Notes: a model not told the origin generated them from the sequence alone. Positions 8,113 to 17,840 are shown, counted from the stretch's first letter. The stretch is 64,000 bases of DNA from Fictibacillus solisalsi (GCF_900103485.1 NZ_FNHW01000001.1:1647418-1711417); one strand, 5' to 3'. A program made the numbers and translations.

Positions 8113-9591
8113 CTATAAAATAATGGCTATTAATCCTCCGGAACCTTCATTTATGATACGTTCCAATGTTTCCTTCAGTTTGTACCTTGCATTTTCCGGC
8201 ATGAGTGAAATTTTGCCTTGTATTCCTTCGCGTACAATTGAATTGAGCGAACGTCCAAAAATATCGGAGTTCCAAATGGAAAGCGGGTCCTCTTCAAAAT
8301 CCTGCATCAGGTACCTGACCAGCTCTTCGCTCTGTTTTTCCGTTCCAATGATTGGTGCAAATTCGGATTCAACATCCACTTTAATCATATGAATCGACGG
8401 GGCCACCGCTTTCAGGCGGACTCCGAAGCGAGAGCCCTGGCGGATGATTTCAGGCTCATCGAGGCTCATATCAGATAGTGCAGGAGCTGCAATCCCATAG
8501 CCGGTTTGCTTCACCATTCTGAGCGCATCGGCCACCTGATCATACTCCTGTTTCGCGTAGGCAAATTCCTGCATCAACTGCAGCAGATGATCTTTTCCCC
8601 TGATTTCCACTCCCACAACTTCTTTTAGAATCTGGTCATATAAATCATCGGGAGCAAAAAGATCAATTTCAGCAATTCCCTGCCCCATTTCAATCCCCGC
8701 AAGACGCGCATCGTCAATAAACTCAAAATCGCTGAAACTGCCGACAACCCGGTCCACATCTCTTAATCTGCGAATGTCTTTGACTGTTTCTCTTACGGCT
8801 TCCTCGTAGCTCTCTCTCAGCCAGTGTTCCTCCCGGAGGACCATTACCCAGCTTGGCAGGTTCACATTGACTTCAAGAACCGGGAACTCGTAAAGCACTT
8901 CTCGCAGCACATTGTTGATATCATGCTCTGTCATGCTTTCCACACTCATCGCGAGGACAGGAATATCATATTTCTCGTTTAATTCCTTACGCAGCTGTTC
9001 AGTATCCGGATGGTGCGGGTGAACCGAATTGACCACCAGAATAAACGGTTTACCTACCTCTTTCAGCTCTTCAATGACACGCTCTTCGGATTCAATATAA
9101 TCGTATCTTGGGATTTCGCCAATCGAACCATCCGTCGTCACCACCACACCCAGCGTAGAGTGCTCCTGAATGACTTTTCTTGTGCCGATTTCGGCTGCCT
9201 CATGAAAAGGAATCGGTTCATCATACCACGGAGTGTGGATCATGCGTGGTCCGTTTTCGTCTTCATAGCCTTTTGCACTCGGTACGGCATATCCGACACT
9301 GTCCACAAGACGGACATTCACATCAAGGCCCTCTGCCACATGAATACTCACTGCATTGTTTGGAACGAATTTCGGTTCAGTGGTCATGATGGTTTTGCCT
9401 GCTGCGCTTTGCGGAAGCTCATCCTGTGCCCGCTGGCGCTCTCCGTCGTTTTGAATGTTCGGAAGCACCACCAGTTCCATGAACCGCTTAATAAACGTAG
9501 ATTTCCCTGTACGAACAGCACCGACTACCCCGAGATAAATGTCTCCTCCTGTCCGTTCAGCGATATCTTTGAAAATATCGATTTTTTCCAA
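8113..9591 (-). CDS. spoIVA: Spore coat morphogenetic ATPase SpoIVA
   Basis: Polymerises with ATP hydrolysis on the outer forespore membrane to form the coat basement layer and is needed for cortex formation. 492 residues, the same length as in B. subtilis. The Walker A GAVRTGKST begins at residue 24, and a DSVGY stretch is in the switch region. The C-terminus GGLIAIIL, needed for localisation, is intact. It starts at TTG with GGGAGG eight nt upstream; seven further in-frame codons upstream are non-homologous. A sigma-E-like promoter precedes it. Confidence 0.97.
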   Translation of the reverse strand: MEKIDIFKDIAERTGGDIYLGVVGAVRTGKSTFIKRFMELVVLPNIQNDGERQRAQDELPQSAAGKTIMTTEPKFVPNNAVSIHVAEGLDVNVRLVDSVGYAVPSAKGYEDENGPRMIHTPWYDEPIPFHEAAEIGTRKVIQEHSTLGVVVTTDGSIGEIPRYDYIESEERVIEELKEVGKPFILVVNSVHPHHPDTEQLRKELNEKYDIPVLAMSVESMTEHDINNVLREVLYEFPVLEVNVNLPSWVMVLREEHWLRESYEEAVRETVKDIRRLRDVDRVVGSFSDFEFIDDARLAGIEMGQGIAEIDLFAPDDLYDQILKEVVGVEIRGKDHLLQLMQEFAYAKQEYDQVADALRMVKQTGYGIAAPALSDMSLDEPEIIRQGSRFGVRLKAVAPSIHMIKVDVESEFAPIIGTEKQSEELVRYLMQDFEEDPLSIWNSDIFGRSLNSIVREGIQGKISLMPENARYKLKETLERIINEGSGGLIAIIL

Positions 9592-9644
9592 TTCATTTCC
9601 CTCCCGATCCAAATAAGTTCCGGATGCTATTCTTGGACATTACA

Positions 9645-9672
9645 TCTATATGATGTTGTCCCAAAAATATGA
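9645..9672 (-). promoter_or_regulatory. Candidate sigma-E promoter for spoIVA
   Basis: Minus strand TCATATT (9666-9672) fits the sigma-E -35 consensus KMATATT, and CATATAGA (9645-9652) approximates CATACANT, with a 13-bp spacer, slightly short. It lies about 55 bp before the spoIVA start, a gene known to be sigma-E dependent. Confidence 0.5.
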
Positions 9673-9702
9673 TAAGGAATGAAAGTTTTTTCATACAAAA
9701 AA

Positions 9703-9802
9703 GAGCGTGGACCTGAGTTCGTTGTATAGACCGGGAGAGAAGCACAATTGCTTGTGACCTTCCGTGTGCAAACTGTCCAGGTGTTCACCATGTCCGTTTT
9801 TT
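9703..9802. other. Folded intergenic element between spoIVA promoter and yphF terminator
   Basis: About 100 bp without a gene contain nested inverted repeats: ACCTG/CAGGT (9711-9715, 9778-9782), CGGGAG/CTTCCG (9732-9737, 9759-9764) and CACAA/TTGTG (9743-9747, 9752-9756). T runs flank both sides (minus strand after 9703, plus strand 9797-9802). It may be a small RNA, a terminator pair or a leader of unknown function. Strand and role are not established. Confidence 0.4.
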
Positions 9803-9856
9803 ATATAAAAAACTCTCCTCCTTTTCTATGAATGTATTAAAAAAGGGGAGAGTTCA
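9800..9856 (-). terminator. Terminator after yphF
   Basis: Long stem: AACTCTCC/GGAGAGTT (9811-9818, 9847-9854) continued by CCTTTT/AAAAGG (9820-9825, 9841-9846), then TTTTTTATA on the minus strand. Confidence 0.8.
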
Positions 9857-9886
9857 TGACTATTATTTGTGCTGCACCCTATAAAC

Positions 9887-10603
9887 TTAAGGTTTGCCGA
9901 TCAGGAACTGGGGTTCTCCATTCTTCTCGGTATAGGGAACTGAACGTACAGGAACAAAATAGGAATTCTTCGTCAGCAGTGGACGAATGTCTTTTCCTTC
10001 TTTAATATCCTTTGCTTTTTTAAGCGCTTCGTATAAATCGATCGAATAATCCACGTGGACTTTCGAGTCATTGTCCACAATAAACGGAAGGTTTTTTCCG
10101 CTGTAAGGGCTTACGACAAAGGGTGCTTCCTTGTACCCCATCTTTTTGTAATCGAGGGTATACCTGCCGCTGGCCAAAATCTTGTCATAGGGAGGATATT
10201 TGTGCGTGCGGGTATATTCCTTGAGCCGGAGCTCAAGATCCTGGGCTTTGTTTACGATCACAAGGTCGATCAGCTTAACCTTGGGCTTCGTTTCCGCGTC
10301 TATGAGCACATACTGAAAGGTTCCGCCTTTTTCAAACGAATTCCCTGGAGGCTGCTGCATATATTTGGGTGCCAGCCGCCCAAAATCAATGGGATACTTT
10401 TCATAAATATCGGTAGTGGCATCCTTATTCTTAATCGGCAAAACGGAGGTATCTTTTTTGTAATCATTCACCGCTCCCTGCACCATTTGAATCTGGTCAT
10501 GGTATGGGACCCGGTTCTCTGCTTTCTGTTGATCGGGATACAAGCAGCCTGACAGGCTGAAAAGCATGCAGATGCTTGCAATTATTAAACATATTTTTTT
10601 CAT
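9887..10603 (-). CDS. yphF: YphF-like lipoprotein of unknown function
   Basis: A 238-residue predicted lipoprotein: a signal peptide with lipobox LSGC puts the lipidated Cys at residue 20, so it should be anchored outside the membrane. No catalytic motif is visible; the rest is charged and rich in lysine and proline, with paired PPG/PPYD segments. Position next to yphE and upstream of spoIVA, and length, match B. subtilis YphF. Function unknown. Confidence 0.8.
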   Translation of the reverse strand: MKKICLIIASICMLFSLSGCLYPDQQKAENRVPYHDQIQMVQGAVNDYKKDTSVLPIKNKDATTDIYEKYPIDFGRLAPKYMQQPPGNSFEKGGTFQYVLIDAETKPKVKLIDLVIVNKAQDLELRLKEYTRTHKYPPYDKILASGRYTLDYKKMGYKEAPFVVSPYSGKNLPFIVDNDSKVHVDYSIDLYEALKKAKDIKEGKDIRPLLTKNSYFVPVRSVPYTEKNGEPQFLIGKP

Positions 10604-10617
10604 TCCAGCTGCTTTCC

Positions 10618-10818
10618 TTATCCTTTCACCGGACCGCTAAAGACGACGAGTACAATTAAAATGCCTGCCGTTAACATGCAAAGATATGCGATAGCTGCCA
10701 GTATGTATTTAAAAAAGCCTTTTAACTTTGCCCTGCTGATCATAATCGAAAAAACGGCAATAAACATTAGACCGATGGATGACAGAGCGACCCACATTTT
10801 CATTAATCCTGCGTCCAT
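10618..10818 (-). CDS. yphE: YphE small membrane protein (DUF2768 family)
   Basis: 66 residues with two hydrophobic segments (about 8-26 and 36-60) and a short polar loop RAKLKG between, ending FSGPVKG. GGAGG sits six nt before the ATG. It precedes yphF by 14 nt, so the two are probably co-transcribed. Placement and two-helix pattern fit the DUF2768 family. Function unknown. Confidence 0.8.
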   Translation of the reverse strand: MDAGLMKMWVALSSIGLMFIAVFSIMISRAKLKGFFKYILAAIAYLCMLTAGILIVLVVFSGPVKG

Positions 10819-10907
10819 ATGTATCCTCCTTTTTACAGCGTAAATTATAGCATAAAATATTAGAAATGCGTAAGCGCTCTTATTTAATTCAATAAGACAT
10901 AATTTGC

Positions 10908-10947
10908 AAAAAAAAGGCAGGCTGATGCGCGTTGCACCGCCTGCTTA
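10908..10947 (-). terminator. Terminator after spoVIF
   Basis: Stem GCAGGC/GCCTGC (10918-10923, 10940-10945) followed by eight T on the minus strand. Confidence 0.8.
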
Positions 10948-10993
10948 GATGACTAAGTATTCCGACCTGCAGAGAGATTGGCTATTCGTTTCC

Positions 10994-11254
10994 CTACTTG
11001 TTGTCGAACATTTTGGACAATGTACTAAAATCAAGGGGTACATTGTTATTAATGACAGCACTGACAATCTGGTCTTCTTTTTGTTTGGAAACAGGAACAC
11101 CGGCCAAGGAGGCTACCTGGGAGATCAATCTTCTTAACGTGCGTTCATCCCGTAAATTTTCATTACTGACCGTTTGGGCCAGTTTGAAAATGTCTTCCTT
11201 TTTTACATTCGTTTTCTTTTCAACTTTATCAAAAAATTGATGATTACGATCCAT
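10994..11254 (-). CDS. spoVIF: Stage VI sporulation protein F-like
   Basis: An 86-residue charged helical protein whose pattern FFDKVEKKTNVKKEDIFKLA at the start and LDFSTLSKMFDNK at the end matches the SpoVIF family, which is needed for late coat assembly. GGAGG precedes the ATG. It is a single-gene unit with its own terminator, between yphE and gpsA. In B. subtilis the homologue (yjcC) is elsewhere. The assignment rests on short-sequence resemblance. Confidence 0.72.
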   Translation of the reverse strand: MDRNHQFFDKVEKKTNVKKEDIFKLAQTVSNENLRDERTLRRLISQVASLAGVPVSKQKEDQIVSAVINNNVPLDFSTLSKMFDNK

Positions 11255-11340
11255 TTTTCGTCCTCCTCCACAACCTATTCACCACTATCCTATGCATCGG
11301 TCTAATAATCGTGATTGAAATCAGGAGAAAGACGGTTCGT

Positions 11341-12381
11341 TTATTCTGCGAGCCCCTCTGAAATGAGGGAAGAAACATCCTCAACCTCATGTGTGCGGCT
11401 TCTTTTCATGAGTTCATCTACAGCTTCTTTTGCATCTTTACCATCAAACAGGACATCATGAAGCACGCTCGTTATGGGCATTTCCACCTGTTCCTGTTTG
11501 GCGAGTTGGTAGGCTGCTTTCGTTGTTCTTACACCTTCCACTACCATGCCCATTTTTTTCAGGACATCATCAAGCGCCTCACCTTTGCCAAGCATATTGC
11601 CCGCCCGCCAGTTTCGGCTGTGAACACTCGTACACGTTACGATTAAATCGCCAATGCCAGTTAGACCAGAGAAAGTTAATGGATTTGCCCCCATTTTCGT
11701 TCCCAGTCTTGCGATTTCAGCAAGTCCACGTGTAATCAGGGCCGCTTTTGCATTGTCCCCATAACCCAGACCATCTGACATGCCTGCTCCTAGTGCAATG
11801 ATGTTCTTCAAGGCGCCCCCAAGTTCAACACCGACTATATCAGGGTTGGTGTAGACACGGAAATTCTGGTTAATAAATAAATCCTGTACAAACTCTGCTT
11901 CTTCAATAACAGAAGAAGAAACAGTCACTGTTGTCGGCTGCCTGAGTGAAACTTCTTCTGCATGGCTCGGTCCTGAAAGCACAACAATGGACCGCCGTTT
12001 TTCGGCGGGAACCTCTTCTTCAATGATTTCTGATACCCGTTTATAAGTTTCCGGTTCAATTCCTTTGCTGGCATGAATCAGGGTCACAGGCTCATCAAGC
12101 AAAGGAACAAGATCACGCAACACATCCCGCATTGCTTTTGTTGGAGCGACAAGCAGCACAGTTCGCACTCCTTCCACAGCTTCCTTCAAACGGTGATAGC
12201 CAACAATTTCCTCTGGAAGAACAACACCCGGTAGATATTTTTCGTTTGTATGTATGGTATTAATTTCTTCGATCTGCTCTGGCCTTCTCCCCCACAATCG
12301 GACATCATGTCCATTATCAGCAAGTACCAGGGCCAATGCGGTTCCCCAGCTTCCTGCCCCAATTACGGCAACTTTTTCCAT
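11341..12381 (-). CDS. gpsA: Glycerol-3-phosphate dehydrogenase [NAD(P)+]
   Basis: Reduces dihydroxyacetone phosphate to sn-glycerol 3-phosphate for phospholipid synthesis. 346 residues, normal. The N-terminal dinucleotide fold [10 protein letters not shown] (7-16) and the [17 protein letters not shown] signature with the catalytic lysine are present. It lies 18 nt after plsY, which uses its product, and downstream of der. The der-plsY-gpsA order suggests one operon. Confidence 0.97.
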   Translation of the reverse strand: MEKVAVIGAGSWGTALALVLADNGHDVRLWGRRPEQIEEINTIHTNEKYLPGVVLPEEIVGYHRLKEAVEGVRTVLLVAPTKAMRDVLRDLVPLLDEPVTLIHASKGIEPETYKRVSEIIEEEVPAEKRRSIVVLSGPSHAEEVSLRQPTTVTVSSSVIEEAEFVQDLFINQNFRVYTNPDIVGVELGGALKNIIALGAGMSDGLGYGDNAKAALITRGLAEIARLGTKMGANPLTFSGLTGIGDLIVTCTSVHSRNWRAGNMLGKGEALDDVLKKMGMVVEGVRTTKAAYQLAKQEQVEMPITSVLHDVLFDGKDAKEAVDELMKRSRTHEVEDVSSLISEGLAE

Positions 12382-12399
12382 TCCTAGTCCACTCCTAAT

Positions 12400-12987
12400 C
12401 TATTGTCCTAATTTTCGTTCGTTTCCATTTAACAGTCTGGAAATATTGGTCCGGTGCCTCCAAATGGAAAGCAAGCCAATCAACAAGGCCATGAGTGCTG
12501 CCTCAACTGGCACTGATCGAAAAACAAACATTAAAACTGGTGTTAAAATCATGAAAACAATTGACCCTAAAGAAACATATCGTGTTAACGCAATAATAAG
12601 AATCACAAGGATACCGGCAATCAGAGAAGGAAAAAACGAGGCCATAACAAACACACCAATCGTGGTTGCGACCCCCTTCCCTCCTTTAAATCCATAATAG
12701 ACCGGCCAATTGTGTCCGATAATGGCCATACCGCCTGCAACAATGGCCGTGATTAGAGGATAATGAAGAGACAGTGCTATCCAGACCGGAACGATGCCTT
12801 TCAGCGCGTCAAGCAAAAGCACTAAAATGGCAGGACCAACCCCTATTACGCGCAGCGTATTGGTGGCACCCGCATTTCCGCTGCCAAGCTTTCGTATATC
12901 TCCCTTTTTAAACCCTTTGGTAATGATGTAACTGAAACTGATGGAGCCTAAAAGGTAGGCTCCAATGAATAATAAAAGAATGTCCAT
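12400..12987 (-). CDS. plsY: Acyl-phosphate:glycerol-3-phosphate acyltransferase PlsY
   Basis: Membrane enzyme that acylates glycerol 3-phosphate at position 1 using acyl-phosphate. 195 residues with five or more membrane segments. The PlsY motifs are present: GSGNAGATNTLR near 36-47, GHNWPVYYGFKGGKG near 92-106, and RHRTNISRLLNG near the end. The ATG at 12987 follows AGGAG at six nt; the frame opens five codons earlier at a GTG. In B. subtilis plsY is elsewhere; here it pairs with gpsA. Confidence 0.95.
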   Translation of the reverse strand: MDILLLFIGAYLLGSISFSYIITKGFKKGDIRKLGSGNAGATNTLRVIGVGPAILVLLLDALKGIVPVWIALSLHYPLITAIVAGGMAIIGHNWPVYYGFKGGKGVATTIGVFVMASFFPSLIAGILVILIIALTRYVSLGSIVFMILTPVLMFVFRSVPVEAALMALLIGLLSIWRHRTNISRLLNGNERKLGQ

Positions 12988-13002
12988 AACAAGCTCCTGC
13001 AC

Positions 13003-14316
13003 CTAATCATTTTTCTTGCGGGCAATGATTCTGATTGGTGTGCCAATGAAACCAAATGTTTCTCTTACCCTGTTTTCAAGGAAGCGTCTGTAAGAAAAAT
13101 GAAGAAGTTCAGGATCATTAACAAAGAGAGCAATGGTTGGCGGTTTGGTCGCCACCTGTGTTGCATAATTGATTTTCAGCCGTTTTCCGTTATCTGTCGG
13201 TGTTGGATTCATGGCAACAGCATCCATAATGACGTCGTTTAATACGTTGGTCTGAATGCGCAGAGCATGGTTCTCCGCCACTTGGTTGATCAATGGATAA
13301 AGGGCATGAAGACGTTGCTTCGTTTTAGCCGAAACAAAAAGAATCGGTGCATAGCTTAAATAAAGGAAATGATCCCTGATTTTTTGCTCAAATTCACGGA
13401 GTGTCTTATCATCCTTTTCAATCGCATCCCATTTGTTCACAATAATAATGACTGCTTTTCCTGCCTCATGGGCAAAGCCTGCCACCTTCTTGTCCTGTTC
13501 AATGATGCCTTCTTCGGCATTCAGCACCACACAAACGACATCCGCCCGGTCAATCGCCTTTAAAGCGCGAAGTACACTGTACTTTTCGGTATACTCATAC
13601 ACTTTCCCTCTTTTACGCATGCCTGCTGTATCAATAATGGTATACTTTTGGCCTTCACGCGTAAATTCAGAGTCAATGGCGTCTCTTGTTGTTCCTGCAA
13701 TATTACTGACTATCACTCTCTCCTTGCCGAGGATCGAGTTCACAAGCGATGATTTTCCGACATTCGGGCGGCCGATCAAGCAGAAACGGATGGTTTCTTC
13801 ATCTTCCTCGCCCTCCGGCTGCTGCGGAAAGTGGCTGAACACCGCATCAAGCATATCTCCAAGACCAATCCCATGAGAACCGGACAATGGATAAGGCTCA
13901 CCCATTCCCAGTGAATAAAAATCATAGATCAGTTCCTTGCGCTCAGGATTATCGATCTTGTTCACACCGAGGACAACCGGTTTTTTTGACCGATAAAGAA
14001 GCTTGGCCACTTCTTCATCCGCAGCGGTTACTCCTTCTTTTCCATCCACCAAAAATAAAATGACATCCGCTTCGTCAATGGCGATCTCCGCCTGCTGCCT
14101 CATCAGGTGCAACAGTGGTTCATCCCCGATTTCTATACCACCTGTATCAATAATATTAAATTCACGGTTCAGCCATTCAGCTGAACTATAGATTCTGTCT
14201 CTCGTTACACCCGGCATATCTTCCACAATCGATACCCGGTCTCCTACAATCCGATTAAAGATCGTGGACTTTCCCACATTTGGTCTTCCGACGATGGCCA
14301 ATACTGGCTTTTGCAT
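13003..14316 (-). CDS. der: Ribosome assembly GTPase Der (EngA)
   Basis: Essential double GTPase acting in 50S subunit maturation. 437 residues with two tandem G domains: first P-loop GRPNVGKST at 10-18, second GRPNVGKSS near 181, NKID and NKWD base-specificity motifs, then a C-terminal KH-like domain ending in RIIARKKND. The ATG at 14316 is the homologue start; 18 upstream in-frame codons overlap the yphA terminator and are not translated in relatives. Confidence 0.97.
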   Translation of the reverse strand: MQKPVLAIVGRPNVGKSTIFNRIVGDRVSIVEDMPGVTRDRIYSSAEWLNREFNIIDTGGIEIGDEPLLHLMRQQAEIAIDEADVILFLVDGKEGVTAADEEVAKLLYRSKKPVVLGVNKIDNPERKELIYDFYSLGMGEPYPLSGSHGIGLGDMLDAVFSHFPQQPEGEEDEETIRFCLIGRPNVGKSSLVNSILGKERVIVSNIAGTTRDAIDSEFTREGQKYTIIDTAGMRKRGKVYEYTEKYSVLRALKAIDRADVVCVVLNAEEGIIEQDKKVAGFAHEAGKAVIIIVNKWDAIEKDDKTLREFEQKIRDHFLYLSYAPILFVSAKTKQRLHALYPLINQVAENHALRIQTNVLNDVIMDAVAMNPTPTDNGKRLKINYATQVATKPPTIALFVNDPELLHFSYRRFLENRVRETFGFIGTPIRIIARKKND

Positions 14317-14346
14317 GTCGACACATCCTTTTAACTTAATAGTTCC

Positions 14347-14378
14347 CAAAAAAGAAAACCCTTCCGTCATGAAGGGCC
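14347..14378 (-). terminator. Terminator after yphA
   Basis: Stem CCCTTC/GAAGGG (14359-14364, 14371-14376) followed by TTTTCTTTTTT on the minus strand, about 70 bp beyond the yphA stop and just upstream of der. Confidence 0.7.
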
Positions 14379-14443
14379 TAGAGTTAGCTCATTTATTTTA
14401 GCAGATAAAAGTCCAACCCACAACCACAACACGGCGGGACCGC

Positions 14444-15049
14444 TTATCGGGAAGCCCGCTTCAGCACTCTCCCTTTTCCTGCTTCTGCATAAATGTAAGC
14501 TGAAAATTGATGAAGGCCTTCCCAGACAAAGCAGAGTGCAACCGACAATGTCAGAACATCAAAAAATGCCAGGCTGCCCAGTTCCAGAGCAAGTGTCAGT
14601 TTTTTTATAATGAAATGATACACCGTTTCACCGACAGCCATTCCGGCTCCCAGCATAAACGGTCTCAGACTTGTTTCCCGCATTAAAAACAGAGATAGAA
14701 GGAACAATACCCCTGAAAGCAGCCATTTTACCTCCACAACCATCCATACCGGATCATACATGGAGAAAAGAAGCATGGCATTATAGGCGAGAGCAACCAA
14801 ACAGGAACAAAAGACAAATGACAGCATTCGTTTAAAATCCAGCCTGAATGCAAAAACAAAACCGCACATCAACAAGAATACAAACGAAAAATGAAGCAGA
14901 AGATTCCCTGCTCTCAGTGTAAACCCCTGCAGGATCATCATCATTAAAAGCATTATAGAATACATCGTCCTCCGCCGGCTTGCTTTCATCAAAAATGAGC
15001 AGTATGCCCAGCCGATCCATGTAAACCAATAAAAGAAAATACCATCCAA
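14444..15049 (-). CDS. yphA: YphA-family membrane protein
   Basis: A very hydrophobic protein of 201 residues with six or so membrane segments and a basic C-terminal tail. The start GIFFYWFTWIGWAY resembles the YphA family. TTG at 15049 is preferred because GGAGG lies eight nt upstream and the length then matches B. subtilis YphA (about 199); the frame extends eight codons to an ATG with no good ribosome site. Located between der and ypfD, as in B. subtilis. Function unknown. Confidence 0.78.
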   Translation of the reverse strand: MDGIFFYWFTWIGWAYCSFLMKASRRRTMYSIMLLMMMILQGFTLRAGNLLLHFSFVFLLMCGFVFAFRLDFKRMLSFVFCSCLVALAYNAMLLFSMYDPVWMVVEVKWLLSGVLFLLSLFLMRETSLRPFMLGAGMAVGETVYHFIIKKLTLALELGSLAFFDVLTLSVALCFVWEGLHQFSAYIYAEAGKGRVLKRASR

Positions 15050-15140
15050 GTTGCTCCCCTCCTCATCCTCCATTATGGCTCAATCGAATAAAACCTAATC
15101 ACACAGTCATAATAAAAGAAAAGCGAAAGGAGGAAACCAA

Positions 15141-15281
15141 ATGGGAAAAGACCGCCAGGAGAAAAAGCTGAGAGAATCACACCGAGTAGAATCCGATCGT
15201 GACCAGTCCTTGAAATATTCAGGTGCGACATCACTTGAAGGACCAGAAGAAGCCAGAAAACGAAACCACCAGAAGGATTAA
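15141..15281 (+). CDS. ypzI: YpzI-like small protein
   Basis: A 46-residue charged protein beginning MGKDRQEKKL and containing RVESDRDQS and GATSLEGPEEARKRN, the conserved pattern of Bacillus YpzI. AGGAGG stands seven nt before the ATG, and a strong terminator follows. It is the only plus-strand gene in this stretch and sits between yphA and ypfD, as in B. subtilis. Function unknown. Confidence 0.88.
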   Translation: MGKDRQEKKLRESHRVESDRDQSLKYSGATSLEGPEEARKRNHQKD

Positions 15282-15291
15282 ATTCGCCTTC

Positions 15292-15356
15292 AAAAAAAGA
15301 ACTCCGAAGAGTTCTTTCTACAAGATAAGTGTAGAAAGAATGACGGAGTTCTTTTT
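15292..15356. terminator. Bidirectional terminator between ypzI and ypfD
   Basis: Stem AAAGAACTCCG/CGGAGTTCTTT encloses a second stem TTCTTTCTAC/GTAGAAAGAA; T runs exist on both strands. It serves the convergent ypzI (+) and ypfD (-). Confidence 0.85.
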
Positions 15357-15358
15357 GA

Positions 15359-16504
15359 TTAGTCTTTTTTAAGCCCTTTGAGCTGATCGCCAATCATATC
15401 CGCAAGAGAAAATCCTTTTTCTTCTTTAGGAAAGTTATTTCGGATATCCTTCTGCTCAGTGTCTTCCTGGGCTGCACGAATGCTGAGTGAAATTCTTTTC
15501 TCTTTTGTGTCAACATCAAGGATTTTTACAGTAACCGTTTCACCTTCTGACAACACCTCGCCTGGACTACCGATATGGCGGTTGCTGATTTCGGAAATAT
15601 GGACAAGACCTTCAACACCAGGAGCTACTTCCACAAATGCACCGAAGGAAACAAGTCGTTTTACCGTACCTTGAATCACTTTTCCGGATGATAAGCTGGT
15701 AACATTGCTTTCCCACGGTCCAGGTTGTGTTTCTTTGATGGAAAGGGAAACCCTCTCATTATCGCGGTCAACCGAAAGCACTTTTACTTTTACGGAATCT
15801 CCTTCCGATACCACTTCAGATGGGTTTTCTACCCGTTTATGCGAAAGCTGGGAAATATGGACAAGACCGTCAAGACCGCCAATATCCACAAACGCACCGA
15901 AATCAGTAAGACGCTGAACGGTTCCGTCAAGCACTTGTCCTGCTTCAAGGTTATTGAGCCGTTCTTGTTTCTTTTGGGATTCCAATTCTTCTTCAACCGC
16001 ACGGTGTGATAGGATCACTCGGTTCTTTTCCTGATCCAGCTCAACAATTTTCACTTCAAGCGTACGGTTTTTGTAATCGCTGAAATCTTCAACAAATCGT
16101 TTTTCAACCATTGATGCCGGAATGAAGCCGCGAACACCAAGGTCAACCACAAGACCGCCTTTGACCACTTCATGAACGGTAACTTCAAATGTCTCATTTT
16201 GCTCGAACTTTTTGTTTAGCTCTTCCCATGAGTTTACGGTATCCACCGCTTTTTTTGATACGGTCAGCTGATCTTCTGTCAGGGACGTGACTTTCACTGT
16301 AATTTTGTCCCCCTCTTTTAGGAAATCTGAAGCTTTTTCCACAAAAACATTGGAAATTTCGTTGACGGGAAGAACCGCATCCTGTTTGTAGCTCACATCA
16401 AGAATGGCCAGTTTATCTTCAACCTTTAAAACGGTACCTTCTACGATATCCCCCACCTCAAGGACCTTTGTTTCTTCCAGACTTGTGTTTAATTCGTCAG
16501 CCAT
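15359..16504 (-). CDS. ypfD: S1 RNA-binding domain protein YpfD (RpsA-like)
   Basis: 381 residues with four S1 OB-fold repeats, at about 17-86, 104-169, 190-258 and 275-344. The last two are the most canonical (GTVQRLTDFGAFVDIGGLDGLVH and GTVKRLVSFGAFVEVAPGVEGLVH). It resembles a short ribosomal protein S1, and Gram-positive members with four domains are not essential in B. subtilis. GGAGG precedes the ATG. The C-terminal 35 residues are charged and variable. It follows plsC and cmk. Confidence 0.93.
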   Translation of the reverse strand: MADELNTSLEETKVLEVGDIVEGTVLKVEDKLAILDVSYKQDAVLPVNEISNVFVEKASDFLKEGDKITVKVTSLTEDQLTVSKKAVDTVNSWEELNKKFEQNETFEVTVHEVVKGGLVVDLGVRGFIPASMVEKRFVEDFSDYKNRTLEVKIVELDQEKNRVILSHRAVEEELESQKKQERLNNLEAGQVLDGTVQRLTDFGAFVDIGGLDGLVHISQLSHKRVENPSEVVSEGDSVKVKVLSVDRDNERVSLSIKETQPGPWESNVTSLSSGKVIQGTVKRLVSFGAFVEVAPGVEGLVHISEISNRHIGSPGEVLSEGETVTVKILDVDTKEKRISLSIRAAQEDTEQKDIRNNFPKEEKGFSLADMIGDQLKGLKKD

Positions 16505-16579
16505 ATGTCACTGCCTCCTCAATTTCGTATAAGTATATATTTTCAACCTTCAGAATGAAGGAAGTATACAGTATGCCTT

Positions 16580-17161
16580 TTACGATGATTCCTTTAGAAG
16601 CTTTTCTATATTTAACATTATAAGGTTTGTTGCGTCCCTAGCGGAAGCTTTTTGCTCCCTCATTTCAGAAAAATCAATCGGTTTACCAAAAATAACGGTT
16701 ACTTTTTGGCCGCGCTTATACTGTCCTTTGATGGCACATGGAACGACTGCAGCTTCCGATTTTAAAGCAAAAAAACCGGCACCGGCAAGCCCCTGCCCGA
16801 GTTCTCCTGTCTTGCTTCTAGTGCCTTCAGGAAAAAGGCCGAGGACCTTTCCCTCTTTAAGCAGATTCAGGCCATTTCTCAATGCTTGCTTATCGCTCAT
16901 TCCGCGTTTCACCGGAAATGCATTGATATTGGGGAGAAGCGTTTTTAGGATGGGCATGTCAAAAAGCTCTGCCTTGGCCATAAAATGAACATCTCGCGGA
17001 GCGGCCACTCCGACGAGCGGAGGATCAAAATTATTAATATGGTTACTGCAGAGCAGAATACCGCCGGTTTGGGGAATATTTTCTCTTCCTTTAACCTCGA
17101 TGCGGTACATGCTTTTTAAAAATGCGCCGCAGACCATCTTCCCAAATCTGTAAAGGTTCAC
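16580..17161 (-). CDS. plsC: 1-acyl-glycerol-3-phosphate acyltransferase PlsC-like
   Basis: Acylates lysophosphatidate to phosphatidate at the membrane. The catalytic block SNHINNFDPP (NHx4D) and the later FPEGTRSK motif are both present, and INAFPVKRG fits the family. 193 residues from the GTG at 17161, giving the start NLYRFGK found in relatives. A second GTG at 17182 inside cmk would add seven residues; neither has a strong ribosome site, so translation is probably coupled to cmk. Operon cmk-plsC-ypfD is likely. Confidence 0.9.
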   Translation of the reverse strand: MNLYRFGKMVCGAFLKSMYRIEVKGRENIPQTGGILLCSNHINNFDPPLVGVAAPRDVHFMAKAELFDMPILKTLLPNINAFPVKRGMSDKQALRNGLNLLKEGKVLGLFPEGTRSKTGELGQGLAGAGFFALKSEAAVVPCAIKGQYKRGQKVTVIFGKPIDFSEMREQKASARDATNLIMLNIEKLLKESS

Positions 17162-17165
17162 TTTA

Positions 17166-17840
17166 TTATTCAGCCCTTTCACTCACCAAATGAAGAATTT
17201 CATTAACAACATCTTGAATGGACATTGAAGTGGTGTCAAGCTCTATTGCGTCATCTGCTTTTTTCAAAGGAGCAAATTCCCGCTCAGAGTCACGCTTATC
17301 GCGCAGGCTGATTTCTTCTTTTAGTTGTTCCAAGCTGGTTTCATACCCTTTATTCCGGTTCTCTTCATATCTTCGCTTAGCACGCTCTTCCACGGATGCC
17401 ACCAGAAATACCTTCAGTTCTGCATCCGGCATAACGTGTGTTCCAATGTCACGGCCATCCATCACGACCCCGCCTTGAGCGGCCAATTTTTGCTGCCTGC
17501 GGACCATTTCCTCACGCACTTCCTGTGGAGTGGCAACAAAAGAAACATTATTCGTGACCTCTGTGCTTCGAATTTCCTCCGAAACATTTTTACCATCAAG
17601 AATGACAGCTTGTCCGGCTTCGGTGATCTCAAGCTCAATCTCCGTTTCTTTTAGTAGGAACTTCAAAACACTGCCATCATGCAAATTACTGCCGGACTTC
17701 AGCGCTTTATAAGTAAGTGCACGATACATTGCTCCTGTATCTATGTAAATGTAGGAAAGCTGATCTGCGACCAATTTGGCGACTGTGCTTTTACCCGCTC
17801 CGGCCGGTCCGTCAATGGCGATTTTTAATTTCTTGTTCAT
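17166..17840 (-). CDS. cmk: Cytidylate kinase
   Basis: Phosphorylates CMP and dCMP with ATP. 224 residues; the P-loop GPAGAGKST is at 11-19, [14 protein letters not shown] binds the nucleotide, and [15 protein letters not shown] and [10 protein letters not shown] are conserved. It begins [11 protein letters not shown]. It is followed by plsC with a five-base gap or a small overlap, depending on the plsC start. Confidence 0.97.
   Translation of the reverse strand: MNKKLKIAIDGPAGAGKSTVAKLVADQLSYIYIDTGAMYRALTYKALKSGSNLHDGSVLKFLLKETEIELEITEAGQAVILDGKNVSEEIRSTEVTNNVSFVATPQEVREEMVRRQQKLAAQGGVVMDGRDIGTHVMPDAELKVFLVASVEERAKRRYEENRNKGYETSLEQLKEEISLRDKRDSEREFAPLKKADDAIELDTTSMSIQDVVNEILHLVSERAE

Noticed and set aside
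9010-9672. A 220-codon plus-strand frame
   Set aside because: It is antisense to the conserved spoIVA gene; composition reflects the complementary codons.
15073-15393. A 106-codon minus-strand frame with hydrophobic stretches
   Set aside because: It covers ypzI on the other strand, the bidirectional terminator and the end of ypfD; no ribosome site.
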